Notes: generated from the letters alone by a model not told the origin. Numbered from the stretch's first letter, positions 51,160 through 60,540 are shown. The stretch is DNA of 64,000 nucleotides from an uncultured Prevotella sp. (GCA_900314935.1 OMXE01000005.1:1-64000), one strand, 5' to 3'. Numbers and translations are program-made.

Positions 51160-53190
51160 ATGAAAAGAATGCTTTTATCATTGATGGTGATGGCTTTCAC
51201 TTGTTCTTGTCTAGCACAGAATACAAGTAATGACAAAGCTATTTCACAATCTGCGACTTATACATTGAAAGGGATTTTTCCTACCAGTTTGAATGGTAAG
51301 AAAGTTACTCTATATGCCCACCTGGATGACCCAAGGACTACAGAATCCACTGTGGTAAGAGATGGAAAATTCATACTTACAGGACCCCTTGAAAGTCCCA
51401 GTCTTGCTCGTCTGGTAGTGAGTGGTGGTTTATTCGTGGAGAATGTTACTTTTGTTCTGGAAGAAGGCGAGACCACGTTTACCTATGTGAATAACTCCTT
51501 ACTGGTAAAAGGTGGCAAGCGCACAACGATCTACTTGGCACATGAAGAAACAACGAAAAAGCTGTTTAATGATCAGGATCGTTATCTTAAATACCTCGCT
51601 TCTTTTCTAAAGAAGAATAACGACAACATCATCGGTGCTCATTTCTACAGCACGTTTGGGGGTGGACCACTGACGGAACGGGAAAGAGCAGAACTACTGG
51701 CTACTGCCAGTGAGGAGTTCTTGAACTATCCCTTGTTCAAGGAGTATCAAGAACGAAAGAAGGCAATGGAAAGGCAGATGGCAGGGGCGACTTTCACAGA
51801 TTTTGAGTTGCCCGACAAAGACGGAAAGATACACAAGTTGTCTGAATACGTCGGCAAGGGGCAATACGTCTTTGTAAACTTCTGGAATGGCAAGATCCCA
51901 AATGACCGTTCAGAGATGCTGAATATGAGGGCCGTCTATGAGAAGTATCATGAAAAAGGTTTCGATATCGTCAGTGTCTCAACCGAGAAGGACCGGAATA
52001 GTTGGTTGAAAGCGATAAATGAAATGTCATTGCCATGGCATCAACTACACGACGCTCAAGGAGCTGCAGGGGTTTTCTCTCAAGTGTATGGTGGTAATTC
52101 TTCCCTTACTTTATTCATTGAGCCAGACAGTATTATCACCGCGAATAATCTCTCTGGGTCGTTATTGGAAGACAAATTAGAGGATGTGTTTGGAATCCTT
52201 ACTCCTGGAAGTGGTGTTCTTTTCAACGACGGGAAATCTTTTGACGATATCCTGTACATGGCGAAACGTGATAATAAAATGGTGTTCCTTGCATGCAACG
52301 ATCCGTCGAGCGAGGGTACACAGATGATGAACGGTAAAGAATTCCCGAAGAAAGAAGCAGGCAACTTCTTCAACAATAAGTTTGTTTGTTGGCAGATAGA
52401 TGCGACTGACAAGCAGAACATAGAACTGGTCTATAAATACGATATTAATGAGGCTCCCACTTATCTCCTTCTTGATAATAATGGTAATCATCTAGGAAGA
52501 GTTGTCGGAGGAACTGACATCACCCGGTTTATCTGGATGGTTCAGGATGAGTTGCAGGATGATGAGGGACTTGCTTGGTATCAACGGCAGTTTAATGATG
52601 GAGAACGTGATAAACAGTTCCTTTACGACTATTTGGAGCTTGCGGAGGAGTATTATATGAAGAATACTGCCAAGAAAATAGCTGCCGCCCTGCTTGATGG
52701 AAAAAATGCTGAACAGGTAGCTTGTGACAAAGAGTTGTTTGAGGTATTTAAGAGAGGACATTTTATGCTCAACGACAAATGGTTTACTCTGCTATATCAA
52801 GAACGTGAAGCTGTTCAACGCCATCAGGGGGAAGGGGCTGTCAGAGAAATGAATGAACTGTGGAAGGAAGGAACCAAAAGCTGTCTGCTCTTCAAGGACG
52901 GTTCTTATCAAGGAATCGATGCTAACTTTCTTCAAGTCTATAAGCAGACAATGAAAGAATATGGAGTTCCGCAGGCTGATATCCTGCGGAATGAGAGATG
53001 GGTATTGATATTGAATGCTTCTTACTCTCGGAATTATTCAGAAATGGTAAAGTTGTTGAAGAATGACCTAAAACAGGGAGGTACACTGTTTAATGATCCG
53101 TCTGTGATTGATGCTCTACAAGAACTCATGTCGAACTGTCAGGACCCAAAAGTGTTGAAGACTGTAGAGAAATGGATAGCGGGAACATAA
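51160..53190 (+). CDS. Exported DUF4369/TlpA-like protein lacking redox cysteines
   Basis: A 676-residue exported protein. Signal peptide 1-19 (ends SCLAQ). A DUF4369-like beta domain spans ~30-130. A TlpA/AhpC-type thioredoxin fold spans ~205-340 (FTDFELPDKDGKIHKLSEYV), in which the WCxxC site reads FWNGKIPNDRSE. A second thioredoxin-like domain spans ~350-470 (MVFLACNDPSSEGTQMM), also without CxxC. A helical C-terminal domain of ~200 residues follows. Close relatives in Bacteroidales carry CxxC, so both redox centres appear lost. A binding or chaperone role is possible. A small membrane-protein gene follows 25 bases later. Confidence 0.75.
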   Translation: MKRMLLSLMVMAFTCSCLAQNTSNDKAISQSATYTLKGIFPTSLNGKKVTLYAHLDDPRTTESTVVRDGKFILTGPLESPSLARLVVSGGLFVENVTFVLEEGETTFTYVNNSLLVKGGKRTTIYLAHEETTKKLFNDQDRYLKYLASFLKKNNDNIIGAHFYSTFGGGPLTERERAELLATASEEFLNYPLFKEYQERKKAMERQMAGATFTDFELPDKDGKIHKLSEYVGKGQYVFVNFWNGKIPNDRSEMLNMRAVYEKYHEKGFDIVSVSTEKDRNSWLKAINEMSLPWHQLHDAQGAAGVFSQVYGGNSSLTLFIEPDSIITANNLSGSLLEDKLEDVFGILTPGSGVLFNDGKSFDDILYMAKRDNKMVFLACNDPSSEGTQMMNGKEFPKKEAGNFFNNKFVCWQIDATDKQNIELVYKYDINEAPTYLLLDNNGNHLGRVVGGTDITRFIWMVQDELQDDEGLAWYQRQFNDGERDKQFLYDYLELAEEYYMKNTAKKIAAALLDGKNAEQVACDKELFEVFKRGHFMLNDKWFTLLYQEREAVQRHQGEGAVREMNELWKEGTKSCLLFKDGSYQGIDANFLQVYKQTMKEYGVPQADILRNERWVLILNASYSRNYSEMVKLLKNDLKQGGTLFNDPSVIDALQELMSNCQDPKVLKTVEKWIAGT

Positions 53191-53215
53191 AAAACCTATT
53201 ATAATTACAAAACTT

Positions 53216-53479
53216 ATGGAAAAGGAAAGGACATTTATTGAGAAACTGATTGTTGTCATTGCTTGGATCGTACTCGTAGGAGGAATTGTGTGCGGCACTT
53301 TGGTCAGCAAATGCATCTGGGAATCCCAACAAGACATGGCTTTTCCCGATGCAGTAGTCACATTCGTGGGTAGTATCGGTGGTAGTATAACGATTTGGGC
53401 AGTCCTGCTACAAATCGTCAAGATGTCGGACAGGCTTCGCAGAATCGAGAACACTCACAAAACACCTGACACTCCGTAA
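53216..53479 (+). CDS. Small two-helix membrane protein
   Basis: An 87-residue protein with two predicted membrane helices (IVVIAWIVLVGGIVCGTLVS and VTFVGSIGGSITIWAVLLQI) and a charged C-terminal tail. No known family is recognised. It starts 25 bases after the TlpA-like gene and is probably co-transcribed. Downstream is an array of TTCTTATGTCTAA-type repeats. Confidence 0.55.
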   Translation: MEKERTFIEKLIVVIAWIVLVGGIVCGTLVSKCIWESQQDMAFPDAVVTFVGSIGGSITIWAVLLQIVKMSDRLRRIENTHKTPDTP

Positions 53480-53494
53480 GGTTAAAAATCTGTT

Positions 53495-53560
53495 CTTATG
53501 TTATTATGTCTAAGAATTTGTTCTTATGTCTAAAACCCTGTTCTTATGTCTAAAAACAAA
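53495..53560 (+). repeat. TGTTCTTATGTCTAA repeats, degenerate relatives of the 43-bp repeat
   Basis: Three units of CTGTTCTTATGTCTAA-type sequence. They resemble the 43-bp direct repeat around the ATPase gene (TTATTATGTCTAA...TTCTTTTGTCT) but are not identical. Confidence 0.55.
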
Positions 53561-53599
53561 AAAGAGTACGAAATATTTTCGTGTTTCAGAAATTTGTTG

Positions 53600-53607
53600 T
53601 ACCTTTG
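53600..53607 (+). promoter_or_regulatory. Promoter -7 box of rplS
   Basis: TACCTTTG about 90 bases before rplS. The long leader between may be regulatory, as often for ribosomal protein genes; no clear structure was found. Confidence 0.5.
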
Positions 53608-53697
53608 CACCGCTTTTTCGACGTAACCGATGGAAGGAAGAAGAGTTGCCTGTCTATGTTGCGCGAAACTTATTAAGAATCAAACGATTTCAAGACA

Positions 53698-54069
53698 ATG
53701 GATTTAATTAAAGTTGCTGAAGAAGCATTTGCAACCGGTAAGCAGCACCCCGATTTCAAGGCAGGTGACACAGTAACCGTTGCTTACAAGATCATCGAGG
53801 GTAACAAGGAGCGTGTCCAGCTCTACCGCGGTGTCGTTATTAAGATTTGCGGTCATGGTGAGAAGAAGCGTTTCACTGTGCGCAAGATGTCAGGAACTGT
53901 TGGTGTAGAGCGTATCTTCCCCATCGAGAGTCCGAACATCGAAAGCATCGAGGTGAACAAGGTTGGTCGTGTACGTCGCGCTAAGCTGTACTACCTGCGC
54001 AAGCTCACTGGTAAGAAGGCTCGTATTGCTGAGAAGCGTACTCCGATTGCCGCAGAGAAAAAGGACTAA
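53698..54069 (+). CDS. rplS: Ribosomal protein L19
   Basis: A 123-residue 50S protein at the subunit interface. It shows [73 protein letters not shown] and [12 protein letters not shown]. Length is normal. Single gene ending in a strong terminator. Confidence 0.97.
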   Translation: MDLIKVAEEAFATGKQHPDFKAGDTVTVAYKIIEGNKERVQLYRGVVIKICGHGEKKRFTVRKMSGTVGVERIFPIESPNIESIEVNKVGRVRRAKLYYLRKLTGKKARIAEKRTPIAAEKKD

Positions 54070-54090
54070 TCCTTTTGAAGAGAGAAATAA

Positions 54091-54119
54091 AAAAGAGACT
54101 CATTCGAGTCTCTTTTTTT
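54091..54119 (+). terminator. Terminator of rplS
   Basis: Perfect 11-bp stem AAAAGAGACTC / GAGTCTCTTTT with loop ATTC and a T-run. It also lies at the 3' end of the opposing capA-like gene. Confidence 0.9.
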
Positions 54120-54125
54120 GTAGTT

Positions 54126-55265
54126 TTATTTTAGGATGATGTTTCCTTTGTTGTCGATGCGTGCCATGCTTTGCGGAACATCAGCATCGCTGAGCATCTT
54201 CATCTGTCGCGGCACGGCATTCGTCTCATCCTTCCGTGGACCGAGACCGCGCTGCTGGATGAATGAATGGATCTTTCCACCCAGGAACCGTCCGTCGTTA
54301 CCAATCTGGATGGTCACCACCGGCGCATAGCCCGAGATACCCTTCAGACTGATACCATAGGGTGTGCAGAAGTTCCCCAGACTATAGGCAATGAACCTTC
54401 CTTGGTACACCTCCACGCAGCGCACCACATGCGGTCCGTGACCATACACCACATCTGCACCATTGTCAATACAGAAATGTGCGAACTCCCGCAGTGAGCC
54501 GCGATCCTCGTTGAGGAAGATCTCACGACCTTGTGGCAGATGACTATACGACTGTCCTTCTGCACCGCCATGGAAAGACACCACGACGATATCCGACTGT
54601 TGCCGCAGCTCATCAATCACTTCTTTCACCAACGTCAGGTCATTATGCTTCATGGTATAGCCGTTATGACCGAAGGCACAAAGACCATAGCGCACACCAT
54701 TGCGTTCCACCACAGCACTCCTCACCCTACCGGCAATACCGGAAAAGCGGATGTCCTGTTCTTTCAGACAACGTTCCGTTGACTCGATACCCTCTGTTCC
54801 GAAATCGTTTGCGTGGTTATTTGCCATGCTCAGGAAATCATAGCCAGCATCCTTCAAAAGCGGAGCAAAGCGAGTAGGCATACGGAAAGCATAACTCACG
54901 TTCGACACCTTCTTCGTACTCTGTCCACCATCACATAACGCCCCTTCGAGGTTTCCCACGGCCAGATCGGCGTTCACCAGTAGATCCTTCACGTCGCGGA
55001 AAAGATTCTTCCCGTCGTTGGCAGGAAGCATCACCGAAGGAAAGGTTGTTCCCATCATGATGTCGCCTGTCATGGCAATGGTCAACGTGTCGGGCATCGC
55101 CTTTTCTGGTTCTGCAACCTCTACGACAGTCGAGGCTACGGTATCAGTTGTCACGGGGACATAGACAGACGATGCTGGCATTTGTTTGCCAGCATCCTGT
55201 GTGGGAGAGCAGGCCAGTAAATACCCTGCTACAAATAAAAAAAAGTTGATTCTCATATATCTCAT
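54126..55265 (-). CDS. CapA family lipoprotein (PgsA-type metallophosphatase fold)
   Basis: A 379-residue lipoprotein (signal ends YLLACSP). The CapA/PgsA domain shows LTIAMTGDIMMGTTFP, ADLAVGNLEGALCD, FLSMANNHANDFGTEG, VVVSFHGGAEGQSYSH and YGHGPHVVRCVEVYQGRFIA. The family includes the poly-gamma-glutamate capsule protein, but most members are of unknown function and a pgsBC set is not present here. It is the second gene of an operon with an NlpC/P60 hydrolase (TGATG overlap), which points to an envelope role. Confidence 0.83.
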   Translation of the reverse strand: MRYMRINFFLFVAGYLLACSPTQDAGKQMPASSVYVPVTTDTVASTVVEVAEPEKAMPDTLTIAMTGDIMMGTTFPSVMLPANDGKNLFRDVKDLLVNADLAVGNLEGALCDGGQSTKKVSNVSYAFRMPTRFAPLLKDAGYDFLSMANNHANDFGTEGIESTERCLKEQDIRFSGIAGRVRSAVVERNGVRYGLCAFGHNGYTMKHNDLTLVKEVIDELRQQSDIVVVSFHGGAEGQSYSHLPQGREIFLNEDRGSLREFAHFCIDNGADVVYGHGPHVVRCVEVYQGRFIAYSLGNFCTPYGISLKGISGYAPVVTIQIGNDGRFLGGKIHSFIQQRGLGPRKDETNAVPRQMKMLSDADVPQSMARIDNKGNIILK

Positions 55266-55837
55266 CAGTTCACACGGCGTGCTCCAATATACCTGCGAGA
55301 ATAATAGCCATCGCGGGAATTGCTGACCTTCACGCCACTTGAACTACTGGCATGAATGAAATCAAAGGAACCCGTGGCAGGATCTACGTCGACCACGATA
55401 CCTACATGCCCCACTCCACGTCCGCTATTAGGACTGGTGAAGAACACCAGGTCACCTGTCTGTAGCTCATCTTTACGAATCGGGGTATTTCTGGCATACT
55501 GATCGCGAGAGGAGGCACCGATGGATTTGTTCATCATCTTGCTATAGACATAGCTGGTGAAACCGGAGCAGTCGAAAGCCGACGGCCCTTTCGCACCACT
55601 ACGGTAACGGGCTCCGATGTGTTTGAAAGCCTCATCCATCAGATTATCAATAGCTGCATAGTTGTCCTGGTAGATATAATCCTCTCCTGAATAGAGAAAA
55701 TCATAATTATCTATTTCCTGGTATCTTTGCTCGGTCTGAGGGGCAGCTTTCTTGGCAGTCTTCTTCCTTTTGGCTGACGAAGGAGCCAAAGAAGAAACCA
55801 ATAACAGTACCACGCAAAGAATAATTTTCTTACTCAT
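55265..55837 (-). CDS. NlpC/P60 cell-wall peptidase
   Basis: A 190-residue exported cysteine peptidase (C40). Signal peptide 1-22, then a basic linker (KRKKTAKKAAPQ). The catalytic domain has the cysteine in SAFDCSGFTSYVYSKM, the first histidine in GVGHVGIVVD, and the polar third residue in FDFIHASSSSGV. It cuts peptide stems of peptidoglycan. Promoter TACCTTTG lies at 55953-55946. Confidence 0.9.
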   Translation of the reverse strand: MSKKIILCVVLLLVSSLAPSSAKRKKTAKKAAPQTEQRYQEIDNYDFLYSGEDYIYQDNYAAIDNLMDEAFKHIGARYRSGAKGPSAFDCSGFTSYVYSKMMNKSIGASSRDQYARNTPIRKDELQTGDLVFFTSPNSGRGVGHVGIVVDVDPATGSFDFIHASSSSGVKVSNSRDGYYSRRYIGARRVN

Positions 55838-56241
55838 TATTATTTAGGTTAGATAACTGGAACGATCATGGAGATTTTCTCCTGTTCCAACAGGAAGTTA
55901 CAGAAATCAGGCACCTAAGCAATGCCCCTCTGAACTTTACGATTGCAAAGGTAATAAAAAAAGGTGGGGCATAAAAGTGGGTTTACATCTTTTTGGATAT
56001 ACCCAAATGTCGGTTTTCGTCACCCATATTTCTCTTTTCTTACAATATAATAGGCAGTTAGCGGATATGTTTCACGTAAAAGGGCAACTGTGCGCGTTCA
56101 CGTTTTTTAATACCCTTTTAATTCAACATTTAACATTTCAAGAAAATCTTCGCGTTGTTTCACGCAATTACACTTATTTTTCTTTGTATTGTTCTCACTT
56201 ATTCGTACCTTTGTACCCAAATTCATATCCCAATAGAAAAG
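55838..56241. other. Divergent intergenic region
   Basis: About 400 bases between the NlpC/P60 gene (minus) and the AICAR transformylase gene (plus). It holds a TACCTTTG box for each (55953-55946 and 56206-56213). The right part (about 56165-56216) resembles the inner half of the promoter-carrying repeats. No gene seen. Confidence 0.6.
56183..56213 (+). promoter_or_regulatory. Promoter of the AICAR transformylase gene
   Basis: TTTG (56183-56186), 19 bases, TACCTTTG (56206-56213), 28 bases before the start codon. The sequence from TTTTTCTTTG to CACTTATTCGTACCTTTG resembles the promoters of metF and the LptF/G-family permease. Confidence 0.7.
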
Positions 56242-57426
56242 ATGAAAGAGTTAGCACTGAAGTACGGATGTAATCCCAACCAAAAACCTTCACGTATTTT
56301 CATGACGGAAGGAGAATTACCCCTCGAAGTATTAAACGGTCGTCCCGGCTACATCAATTTCCTGGATGCGCTGAACAGCTGGCAGCTTGTCAAGGAGATG
56401 AAGGCTGCTACCGGTCTGCCATCAGCCGCCAGTTTCAAGCACGTGTCACCTGCAGGTGCTGCCGTAGGACTTCCCCTGAGCGATACACTGAAGAAGATCT
56501 ATTTCGTTGATGACATCAAAGGACTGGACGAGTCGGCTATTGCTTGTGCCTATGCTCGTGCCCGTGGTGCCGACCGTATGAGCTCCTATGGTGACTTCGT
56601 TGCTTTGTCGGATACCTGTGATGCGGTTACCGCCACGTTGTTGAAGCGTGAGGTTTCCGACGGTGTGATTGCCCCCGGTTATACTGAAGAGGCTTTGCAG
56701 ATTCTCCGCGAAAAGCGCAAGGGAACCTATAATGTGATTCAGATCGACCCCAACTATGTGCCTGAGCCCGTAGAGCGCAAGCAGGTGTTCGGCATCACCT
56801 TCGAGCAAGGACGTAATGAGATCAAACTGGATGACCCCGCATTGTTCGAGAACATCCCCACTGAGAACAAGGTGTTCCCCGCTGATGCCAAGCGCGACCT
56901 GATCATTGCACTCATCACCCTGAAATATACACAGAGTAACTCTGTCTGCTATGTCAAAGACGGACAAGCCATCGGTATTGGTGCCGGTCAGCAGAGTCGT
57001 ATCCACTGTACCCGTCTGGCAGGTAACAAGGCTGATATCTGGTGGCTCCGCCAGCATCCGAAGGTGATGGCACTGCCGTTCATCGACGGTATCCGCAGGG
57101 CCGACCGTGACAACACCATCGACATCTATATCTCTGACGACCATGATGATGTATTGGCAGAAGGCGAATGGCAGAAGTTCTTCAAGGAAAAGCCCGAGGT
57201 GCTTACCCGTGAGGAAAAGAAAGCATGGATTGCACAGAACACAAAGGTATCCCTGGGTTCTGATGCGTTCTTCCCCTTCGGCGACAATGTGGAGCGTGCT
57301 CATAAGAGCGGTGTGGAGTATATCGCACAAGCCGGTGGTTCAGTTCGCGATGATCATGTCATCATGACTTGCGACAAATATGGCATTGCCATGACTTTCA
57401 CGGGCGTTCGCTTGTTCCACCACTAA
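56242..57426 (+). CDS. Stand-alone AICAR transformylase
   Basis: A 394-residue enzyme that formylates AICAR, the penultimate step of IMP synthesis. Start MKELALKYGCNPNQKPSRIF at 56242; the longer frame reads promoter sequence. It shows RPGYINFLDALNSWQLVKEM, the catalytic FKHVSPAGAAVG, GDFVALSDTCDAVTATLLKR, IGIGAGQQSRIHCTRLAGNK and the closing SGVEYIAQAGGSVRDDHVI. It lacks the N-terminal cyclohydrolase domain, which is encoded at 35423-36022. In style it resembles the separate transformylases of Clostridia, so acquisition by transfer is possible; this is from memory. Confidence 0.92.
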   Translation: MKELALKYGCNPNQKPSRIFMTEGELPLEVLNGRPGYINFLDALNSWQLVKEMKAATGLPSAASFKHVSPAGAAVGLPLSDTLKKIYFVDDIKGLDESAIACAYARARGADRMSSYGDFVALSDTCDAVTATLLKREVSDGVIAPGYTEEALQILREKRKGTYNVIQIDPNYVPEPVERKQVFGITFEQGRNEIKLDDPALFENIPTENKVFPADAKRDLIIALITLKYTQSNSVCYVKDGQAIGIGAGQQSRIHCTRLAGNKADIWWLRQHPKVMALPFIDGIRRADRDNTIDIYISDDHDDVLAEGEWQKFFKEKPEVLTREEKKAWIAQNTKVSLGSDAFFPFGDNVERAHKSGVEYIAQAGGSVRDDHVIMTCDKYGIAMTFTGVRLFHH

Positions 57427-57484
57427 ACAAATTGAAAATTGAAAGTTGAAAATTGAAAGTCAACGAAGTTAAAATTGAGAATTC

Positions 57485-57691
57485 ATGAGTCAAGAAGACG
57501 ATTTTCAAAGCATTCTGGAGAACGGGATTTCTTTTGGCAAAGGCGGTCAAAAGAAAAGTTCCGACGATGGCAAGGTGAAGACTAAGGCCAAGAAAAAGAA
57601 GTATGTGACTGGTGCCCATGGCAGTGGCTCAGCGATGCAGAAAGCCAAATATCGTCAGCAACGTAATAACAGACATAAGGGGAAGAGATAG
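57485..57691 (+). CDS. Small basic protein
   Basis: A 68-residue protein with an acidic start (MSQEDDFQSILENGISFGKG) and a strongly basic, Lys/Arg-rich second half (KVKTKAKKKKYVTGAHGSGS, KYRQQRNNRHKGKR). No domain recognised; nucleic-acid binding is a guess from charge. It follows the transformylase gene after 58 bases of ATTGAAAATTGAAAGTTG-type repeat. Its stop codon sits in the loop of a terminator hairpin. Confidence 0.6.
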   Translation: MSQEDDFQSILENGISFGKGGQKKSSDDGKVKTKAKKKKYVTGAHGSGSAMQKAKYRQQRNNRHKGKR

Positions 57692-57702
57692 CTCTTCCCC
57701 TT
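57677..57702. terminator. Terminator after the small basic protein
   Basis: Perfect 11-bp stem AAGGGGAAGAG / CTCTTCCCCTT with loop ATAG. It overlaps the last codons of the gene. Confidence 0.8.
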
Positions 57703-57726
57703 ATTTGTATTTCTCAACGAAATTCT

Positions 57727-58896
57727 TTAGTCTTCGATATCCTCCAGCTCGTAGTCTTCGAGTTCCTCGATATCATCGTCTTCCTCTTCCTCCACATACA
57801 GGATCTCGTCCTCGCCTTCCGCTCTCAGCTCTTCCGTGAAGCGCTGCATATCCTTGTCGCGATGTACCAGTGTATCCTCTGCTGTGATACCTTTCAGCTT
57901 GTTGCTTTCACTGTTCAGTTCTGCCCACAGGATATCTTTCAAGTCATTCAATCCATAGCCTGTCACGGCAGAGATAAAGACCACGGGAAGATCATCCGGT
58001 AAGGTATCCCTAAGCATATCGATCAGTTCCTCGTCGAGCAGATCACATTTGGTCACCGCCAGAACCCTTTGCTTGTCAAGCATCTCAGGATTGAACTGCT
58101 GCAGTTCGTTCAGCAGAATCTCATACTCCTTCTTGATATCATCCGTATCACCCGGTACCATGAACAACAGTAACGAGTTGCGTTCGATGTGACGAAGGAA
58201 ACGCAAGCCCAGTCCTCTACCCTCACTGGCACCTTCAATGATTCCAGGGATATCGGCCATGACGAACGATTTTCCTTCACGGTAGCCCACGATACCCAAT
58301 GAGGGTTCCATGGTTGTGAACGGGTAATTGGCAATCTTAGGACGGGCATTGGAGAGTGCCGACAGCAATGTTGACTTCCCCGCATTGGGGAAACCTACCA
58401 GACCCACATCAGCCAACAGCTTCAGTTCCAGGATGACCGTCATCTCCTGCATCGGCTCTCCGGGCTGAGCGAAACGCGGTGCTTGGTTCGTCGCACTACG
58501 GAACTGGAAGTTACCAAGTCCGCCACGACCGCCTTTCAGCAGCACCACCTCCTGTCCGTCGTAGGTCACATCACATACATACTTTCCTGTCTCGGCATCA
58601 TAGACAACGGTACCACACGGAACATCGATGTAAGCATCCTTACCATCCGTGCCATGACATTTGTCCTTACCACCGTTACCTCCGTGCTCAGCCTTTACAT
58701 GTCGTTGGTACTTCAGGTGCAGCAGGGTCCAGAAGTTATGGTTGCCGCGTAGGATTACGCTGCCACCTTTACCTCCGTCACCGCCATCAGGTCCGGCATT
58801 CGGATTATACTTAATATGTTTCAAATGCATCGATCCACGACCGCCTTTTCCAGATCGGCAATAGATCTTTACATAATCGACGAAATTACTCTCCAT
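57727..58896 (-). CDS. obgE: Ribosome-assembly GTPase ObgE
   Basis: A 389-residue GTPase. The N-terminal Obg glycine-rich domain reads [38 protein letters not shown]. The G domain has G1 [16 protein letters not shown]3 [17 protein letters not shown], and G4 VTKCDLLD. An acidic C-terminal tail follows ([20 protein letters not shown]). It helps 50S assembly and growth control. It follows the HPRT-adenylate kinase gene by 8 bases. Confidence 0.95.
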   Translation of the reverse strand: MESNFVDYVKIYCRSGKGGRGSMHLKHIKYNPNAGPDGGDGGKGGSVILRGNHNFWTLLHLKYQRHVKAEHGGNGGKDKCHGTDGKDAYIDVPCGTVVYDAETGKYVCDVTYDGQEVVLLKGGRGGLGNFQFRSATNQAPRFAQPGEPMQEMTVILELKLLADVGLVGFPNAGKSTLLSALSNARPKIANYPFTTMEPSLGIVGYREGKSFVMADIPGIIEGASEGRGLGLRFLRHIERNSLLLFMVPGDTDDIKKEYEILLNELQQFNPEMLDKQRVLAVTKCDLLDEELIDMLRDTLPDDLPVVFISAVTGYGLNDLKDILWAELNSESNKLKGITAEDTLVHRDKDMQRFTEELRAEGEDEILYVEEEEDDDIEELEDYELEDIED

Positions 58897-58904
58897 CGCA
58901 AAGA

Positions 58905-60029
58905 TTACAGTTGGTCGATGACCTGTTGGATATCACCAGCGATACGGTCGAGCGCACCCAGTCCGTTGATATGATGACGGATGCCTTCCTTCTCATACCA
59001 CTCGATGAGCGGGGAGGTTTGGTTGTGATACACATCGAGACGTTTCTTGATGGTCTCGGCATTATCATCACTACGTCCACTCTCCTGACCGCGCTTGATC
59101 AGACGCGTCATCAGTTCCTCCTCAGGAACGTCGAGCTCGATCATAGCTGCGATGCGGTGACCACGCTCCTCGAGCATCTTCTTCAAGGCCTCAGCCTGCG
59201 GAATCGTACGGGGGAAGCCATCGAAGATCACACCGGGATGATCCGTGCCGAAGCTGTCGTACACGCTGGCCAGGATATCCACCATCAGTGCATCGGGAAT
59301 CAGTTGTCCTTTATCGATATACGAAGCAGCGGTCTTTCCCAGCTCTGTACCTTTCTTGATCTCACTGCGAAGCACATCACCTGTAGAGATATGTCCCAGT
59401 CCGTACTTCTCGATTAACAAGTCACTCTGTGTCCCCTTTCCTGATCCAGGGGCACCGAAAATCACAATATTCTTCATATTCTTAAGATTGTCTTCATTTA
59501 CAAGTGTATAGATATCCGGCAGGTTACGTCCCTGCTGGTCATAGTCAAGACCATAGCCCACAATGAAATCATTGGGAATCTCCATGGCGGCATACTCGAT
59601 GTTCAGGTCAACCTGCAGCTTCTCGGGCTTCACCAACAGGGAACAGATGTGTACGGAGGCGGGATGACGGGTACCCAGACTCTCAATCATCCGCTTCATG
59701 GTAAGACCGGTATCCACGATATCCTCAATGATCACGATGGTACGATCGGTAAGATCCTCGTTGATGCCCATCACCTCGGTGATCTTCCCTGTAGAAGTGG
59801 TACCCTGATAAGAGGCGAGTTTGACAAACGAGATCTCGCAAGGAATCGTTATCATTCTCATCAAATCAGCCGCAAAGACAAACGCGCCATTCAGCACCGC
59901 CAGGAACAGCGGATTCTTGTCGGCCAAATCATGGTTAATGCGATCGGCAACGGCCTGAATGCGTGCTTTGATTTCTTTCTCCGGGATAGACGTTTTGAAC
60001 GTCTTGTCTTTGATTTTAACTACACTCAT
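58905..60029 (-). CDS. Fused hypoxanthine phosphoribosyltransferase - adenylate kinase
   Basis: A 374-residue fusion in one uninterrupted frame. Residues 1-~178 are hypoxanthine phosphoribosyltransferase: [14 protein letters not shown], the PRPP loop [14 protein letters not shown] (98-111), [20 protein letters not shown]. After a short linker (NEDNLKN) residue 185 begins adenylate kinase: [20 protein letters not shown] (P-loop 192-200), [41 protein letters not shown]. Both active sites are intact. The internal Met185 could also start a separate kinase. In Bacteroides I recall hpt and adk as neighbouring genes, so a lost stop codon explains the fusion. Confidence 0.92.
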   Translation of the reverse strand: MSVVKIKDKTFKTSIPEKEIKARIQAVADRINHDLADKNPLFLAVLNGAFVFAADLMRMITIPCEISFVKLASYQGTTSTGKITEVMGINEDLTDRTIVIIEDIVDTGLTMKRMIESLGTRHPASVHICSLLVKPEKLQVDLNIEYAAMEIPNDFIVGYGLDYDQQGRNLPDIYTLVNEDNLKNMKNIVIFGAPGSGKGTQSDLLIEKYGLGHISTGDVLRSEIKKGTELGKTAASYIDKGQLIPDALMVDILASVYDSFGTDHPGVIFDGFPRTIPQAEALKKMLEERGHRIAAMIELDVPEEELMTRLIKRGQESGRSDDNAETIKKRLDVYHNQTSPLIEWYEKEGIRHHINGLGALDRIAGDIQQVIDQL

Positions 60030-60053
60030 AATCGTATCTTCACTTTATTTGTG

Positions 60054-60084
60054 CAAAGTTACGAAAAGTCAAGTGAAATGCAAA
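60054..60084 (-). promoter_or_regulatory. Promoter of the HPRT-adenylate kinase gene
   Basis: On the minus strand TTTG (60084-60081), 19 bases, TAACTTTG (60061-60054). Surrounding bases (CCTTTTGCATTT...CGTAACTTTGCAC) resemble the promoter-carrying repeat of the LptF/G-family gene. Confidence 0.7.
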
Positions 60085-60141
60085 AGGAAAACAAGTTTTT
60101 CTTTGCATTTCTGAGATGGGGTTATTTCTCCAAATCCAAAA

Positions 60142-60540
60142 TCAATCCTTCCTATTGAAGATACCTTTGAGGAATCCGCTTACCTTTGAGCCGGTCTTTT
60201 TCACGCCCTTGATAACGTTCTGACCAACACTGTCGATCTTCTCACCAACCTTCTCGGCAGTCCTGTTAGCCACTTTCTTATGATAACGTGTACGCAGCTC
60301 CGTATATTTGGAAAGCTGATCGTCGGTCATCAAGGCTTTGTAGGTTTCATGATACTCAGTGGTAAGCTGTTCGTACTTGGCAGAGAACACCTTATACTCT
60401 TCATCAGAGATAACATCCTCTGATTCCACCATCACAACGAGTGCCGTATACCTGTCAAGAAACTCCTCTGTTCCATTTGTCTGAGCCCGTCCTGACAAGC
60501 ACATCAACAGCAGTACGGAAATAATCATCAACTTTTTCAT
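60142..60540 (-). CDS. Small exported helical protein
   Basis: A 132-residue protein with a signal peptide (ends SGRAQ) and a charged, helical body (EEFLDRYTALVVMVESEDVI, VFSAKYEQLTTEYHETYKAL, ELRTRYHKKVANRTAEKVGE). The C-terminus is basic (KTGSKVSGFLKGIFNRKD). No known family recalled with confidence. It stands alone with a TACTTTTG box at 60576-60569. Confidence 0.6.
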   Translation of the reverse strand: MKKLMIISVLLLMCLSGRAQTNGTEEFLDRYTALVVMVESEDVISDEEYKVFSAKYEQLTTEYHETYKALMTDDQLSKYTELRTRYHKKVANRTAEKVGEKIDSVGQNVIKGVKKTGSKVSGFLKGIFNRKD

